NCBI GenBank assembly: GCA_033439765.1
Contig: JAULSN010000003.1
Coordinates: 3,968,001-4,032,000, forward strand
Source: Lasiosphaeria ovina
Taxonomy: Eukaryota > Ascomycota > Sordariomycetes > Sordariales > Lasiosphaeriaceae
DNA length: 64,000 nucleotides
Direction of reading: 5' to 3'
Made by a program: the position numbers and the translations under genes. Below the pieces are notes generated by a model that was not told where the DNA came from, did no database searches, and saw only the letters and a list, made by a program, of their open reading frames with translations. Below, in pieces: positions 60,501 through 64,000 of this stretch; positions within the stretch are counted from its first letter, which is position 1; each line of letters starts with the position of its first letter.

Positions 60501-63086
60501 TGGCGCCAAGCAGTGCCTCAGCCGAGGCAAAACCGACTCGGGAGTGTACCTAAGCTTAAAGCGTTTTCCGTCATTGTGTGTGTCGCGTGTCCATGTCGCG
60601 TGCCCGAAGACGAGAAAGAGCACAAGGGTTGTTTTAACGTGAGGTGTGAGGCAGAGCTAGGATGCATTTCATCAATTTGCACACACTACGAATACTGAGT
60701 GTTTTCGCGTGCAAATCATGGGCGATAAACTTCTGACTAGCGAACGAACCAGCTACTCACGCTCTCACTCGGGCGGCGACGGCGGACGGAATTCCTGTCG
60801 CTCAAAATTCTTCTTTCAGTCATCTCCGACGTTTCCGTGTGGCACGCACGCGCCAGCGGGTGCTGGGCTAGGGTGCAAGGTTGGGCCTGGTTTAATTGTT
60901 AGTGCGAGACTGCCAGGCTGAAACTTTTCTAACGCTTCCGAAATAATGATTCATCGTTTAAAGATGGAAAATACCGTGGATATGTCATAAGTCCTTTCCC
61001 TAATAGCTGATTTCATTTACGCCGCTCAAATCTGATTTTTCTAGCAATAAATTTATGAGGTTTTCATTCTTGGAGCCGGGCCGTGTCCTCATGATCAACC
61101 TAACAAACGGGAACAGCCCGAGCTGGATTATTAGCGGATGGCTCGGAGTCGGGGAGACCCCTCGGGGCGTTGCGACTTCCGACTTTCCATGCAGCGGGCC
61201 ATAACCCCTGCTTAAGAAATGAACAAACTCGCTTATAAGAAGCTCTTAGCGCCAATCTTTATAAAAGGTACTTCTGCCAGCTGTCAGGTGAGTTGGTTGG
61301 TCAAGTGTTGTTGGTTGGTCATCATCAAACCAACGTCGAACACAAGCCCCAATCACCGACCTACCCAAGGTAGGAGCTACCATCTGAGGTACCTCGACCA
61401 ACAGGTTCAAGAGACGCCCTGGATCTCCATGCTTGTCTCTGTATTGGTGAAAGATGGACAGGTGCATTTTTCGTCTTCTTTTTCATTCTGTAAGCTCTTG
61501 GAAGCTTTCTGCCTGGGCTGGTATTGAAGATCGGACCAACACATCATACTCTCGTACCTGAAGTTACACATCTCACTCGACGAGGGTTCGCGATTTGTGA
61601 TCGCGGTCCAATTGCAAAATTGTACAGTACTACGTATAAGCAGCAAACATACCCGAGAGGGTGAGGCTGACGAAAAGCTCCTGTGACAGGCCGTCAATTT
61701 GTCAAGGTCATCAGCCAACAAACTGCAAGGCTGAGCCAACCAAGTACTTGGCTTTGCGCTACAAACCCACCTTACGTGGAATAGTTGGTTGTCGGGCAGC
61801 GCCTCGTCCCGAGACAGACGGTAGGCGGCCGGGATAGGGCTGAGTATGATGACACGGATGGACAACGTTATCCGTCCCGTCGACCACAAATTAAGCCTTC
61901 TTTATAGCAAAGTTACACAACAGCGAAAGAATTATCCGTTCCGTTGCGCCCCCGCTCTCGGGAATTTTAAGTTGGGTTGGGGGACATAGCAATGAGCGAC
62001 CTACTCGAGGGCCGAGACGCCTTTCTGAAACCTCGGGTGGGAGGATTGATGGTGGATGCTGGCTCATGCTAATACTGGTGCTGTGTGGTTGTTATTTGAT
62101 GTAGTATCCGTAATACCGATAATATCAAGACAAGTTGAGAGGACATGAATTCGAAAGGTGCCAGAACCACCGGCGCACTTGATCTATCAGCACAGTCTTG
62201 CTCAACCCTGAGCAAAAAAAATGATACCAGAGATCCGTTCTTATTCCCGAGGAATTTCCCTGTTTCAGTCTCGGTGCTTCGCTCTCTCACAGCAGGTACA
62301 CAAAACATCCGACGAGAAACCGACAAGCCAACGGCGAGCTTCGCCACCGGCACGACCTTCCCGTGCCCCATCCTCTCGCTATACCATCATCTGGCTTCCC
62401 AGGGGAGCAAAACATGAATGGAATAAAATAAATAAACAAGCAAACTCCGATCGTTACCCTCACTGGTATTATAAAACCCCAAGAAAGAAAAAAAACGAGA
62501 AAACACACCAGGGGAAAAAGGGGGAAAGGGGGGGAAAGAAAACCTCATTCCATCATTCTACCCGCTCTCACTACTTTCTTTCATGCTTCGCATTTCATAG
62601 AGCGCACGCTCCGCTAACTAAACCACAGACGAAAACATGACGAAAACATGACGAAAACATGACGAAAACACCCTACCGCGGAAATAATTGAGAAAGAGGG
62701 CAAAAAGAAAATGGCTATGGATATATAAAAAAAGAGCCTGGCAAAGAAAAGAAAACCACCATTCAACCGGCACTCAAAGTCATCCTGTTTTTTTTTTTTT
62801 TTTGCGATTGCCGCTGTTGTTCCCTCCTTTTATCCTTCTTTGAACTTTTCTCGTCCCCCTGTCGCGGCGGCTATTCTGAACAGGGAGGCAGGGAAATATG
62901 AAGAGTAAGTGAACAGTATGTAGCAGCGTCAGCCACACCCAAGAAAGGGAGAAGGAAATAAGAAAGAAAGCGGGGTTGAAGGAAATGAAACAAAAAGGGC
63001 CCCCTTTACCATTTATCTCCAACTCTCTGCCTCGTGTTTCTCGTCGCCTTCATCATTGTCGTCGCTGTTCCGTACGTCTCTCGCCA
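57530..63086. other. Gene-poor 5.5 kb stretch
   Basis: Between the AUR1 start and the CaM-kinase stop I find only short ORFs without protein character. The left end (57530-58200) should contain the AUR1 promoter; the right 1 kb (62100-63086) is A-rich and then pyrimidine-rich and probably includes the kinase 3' UTR. An 11-bp tandem repeat lies at 62628-62671 and a T-run at 62789-62804. No RNA gene was recognised. Confidence 0.45.
62628..62671. repeat. 11-bp tandem repeat, four copies
   Basis: The unit GACGAAAACAT occurs four times in tandem, the last differing in its final base. It lies downstream of the kinase gene, probably in or near its 3' UTR. Confidence 0.95.
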
Positions 63087-64000
63087 TCACCGCCTCGTGG
63101 TTCCCACCCCGTTCCACAGCCCCTTACTTGTCTCTACCACCCGATTGGCCTCGCTGCCTGGCCGCAGACTCGCCGGCACTGACAGCGATGCTGCCGGAGC
63201 GTCCTGCATGGCGACGTCCCCGCTCGCGTCAGTTTCAGGCTGCGTGCCGTAGCCGCTGTCATTGCCCTGGCTGCTGTTGCTGCCGTTGACGCCTGAGATG
63301 GCGCTGTCGACCTTTTGCAGCTGTTGTTGCAGCAAGGCTGAAGCGGCGGTGCCTGCGGGCCCCGGGACGGTGACGGTGAGGTCGTTAGTGGCCCCCTGTT
63401 CTCGCTTCGGCTCGCGGCTCTTGGCGCCGTTCATGAATTGGCCCTCACGCAGCTTGTTGATTGCGCGCACCGTGTCGATAGCCGCATGTAGGGTGCGGCG
63501 GGCGTTGAAGTTCTTCTTAACCGTGGGCAGCAGGTTTTGGCCCTTGTCGGCATCACCCAGGCCGGCGGCGGTAGCGCGGGCCCACCCCGCGACGAAAGGG
63601 TGCTGCAGTGCCTCATGAGCCGTCATGCGCCGGCTTGGGTCTATGGTCAGGCAGCGCTTGATGAAGTCCTTTGCGCTGTCTGACACGCCGCGCCAGTACT
63701 CGAGCGGGGTGAAGCCATAGTCGGCGTTGAGGATGGCCTGCATTTCCTCAAAGTCCGAGTCACGGTCAAAGGGAGTATAACCGCACAGCAAAAAGTATGT
63801 GATGACACCGAGGGCCCATAGATCCACGGGCTTCCCATGGCCGGTCTTCTTGAAGATCTCGGGTGCCATGTAGCCGGGCGTGCCGCACGTCGTTGTGAGC
63901 ACATGAAACTGCTCCTCGTCCATAATACGGCTGAGGCCGAAGTCGGCGATCAGTAGGTCCGCGTTGTCCTCAGGCGTGCGGAAAAGGAGATTCTCGGGCT
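63087..64000 (-). CDS. Ca2+/calmodulin-dependent protein kinase (CaMKI-like), N-terminus beyond right edge
   Basis: C-terminal 304 residues of a Ser/Thr kinase of the CaMK group. The visible part begins in the catalytic loop (PENLLF), then the Mg-binding DFGLSRI, a TTCGTPGYMAPEI activation segment and the DLWALGVITYFLLCGYTPF helix. The kinase fold closes with DPSRRMTAHEALQHPFV. The following segment (KKNFNARRTLHAAIDTVRAI) has the basic, amphipathic character of a calmodulin-binding autoinhibitory helix. A Ser/Gly/Gln-rich tail of about 110 residues follows. No intron is needed in the visible part. The ATP-binding lobe is outside the window. The KNFNARR segment fits fungal CaMKI (Cmk1) orthologues best. 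Confidence 0.93.
   Translation of the reverse strand, partial: PENLLFRTPEDNADLLIADFGLSRIMDEEQFHVLTTTCGTPGYMAPEIFKKTGHGKPVDLWALGVITYFLLCGYTPFDRDSDFEEMQAILNADYGFTPLEYWRGVSDSAKDFIKRCLTIDPSRRMTAHEALQHPFVAGWARATAAGLGDADKGQNLLPTVKKNFNARRTLHAAIDTVRAINKLREGQFMNGAKSREPKREQGATNDLTVTVPGPAGTAASALLQQQLQKVDSAISGVNGSNSSQGNDSGYGTQPETDASGDVAMQDAPAASLSVPASLRPGSEANRVVETSKGLWNGVGTTRR

Overview
The window is nuclear DNA of a filamentous ascomycete (Pezizomycotina, most likely a Sordariomycete; the genus cannot be fixed from sequence alone). The signs are many 50-150 nt introns with GTRAGT-like donors and CTRAC-like branch sites, a fungus-specific inositol-phosphorylceramide synthase, an AA9 lytic polysaccharide monooxygenase with a fungal CBM1, a GH3 beta-glucosidase and a slicer-type Argonaute. 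I reconstructed exon structures by hand. Every multi-exon model below joins in frame with plausible splice sites; CDS coordinates run from first to last coding base and include introns.

Layout. 1-897 is a Tc1/mariner transposase running off the left edge. From 2.9 to 23.2 kb lie eight conserved genes in strictly alternating orientation: BolA (-), NIF3 (+), VPS51 (-), RMI1 (+), SKI3 (-), UTP22 (+), ASF1 (-), RNA14 (+). A 4 kb gap follows, whose right half looks like an intron-bearing 5' leader of the Argonaute gene (27.3-30.6 kb). Next comes an Lgl/Sro7-type exocytosis protein (31.6-34.9 kb). A more fungal-specific stretch carries GH3 beta-glucosidase, a DAL5-like MFS transporter, an unrecognised single-pass membrane protein and the AA9 LPMO (35.7-47.1 kb). 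Then come GRC3, RPA34 and AUR1 (47.4-57.5 kb), a 5.5 kb gene-poor stretch, and the 3' part of a CaM kinase running off the right edge.

Functionally the window is rich in RNA biology: SKI3 (cytoplasmic 3'-5' decay), UTP22 and GRC3 (rRNA processing), RPA34 (RNA polymerase I), RNA14 (mRNA 3'-end formation) and Argonaute (silencing). The GH3, MFS and AA9 genes suggest plant-biomass use.

The most unusual observations are: poly-C runs starting 15-19 nt into four of the six introns of the MFS gene, with a C-rich stretch and a poly-A/polypurine tract in a fifth; two GRC3 introns sharing an 11-nt non-canonical donor block; an in-frame TAG in RPA34 followed by 121 open codons in the same frame; an unknown membrane protein built of three degenerate repeats and flanked by TpA-rich, relic-like DNA; and a long, probably spliced leader before Argonaute. 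I found no convincing tRNA, rRNA or CRISPR feature.
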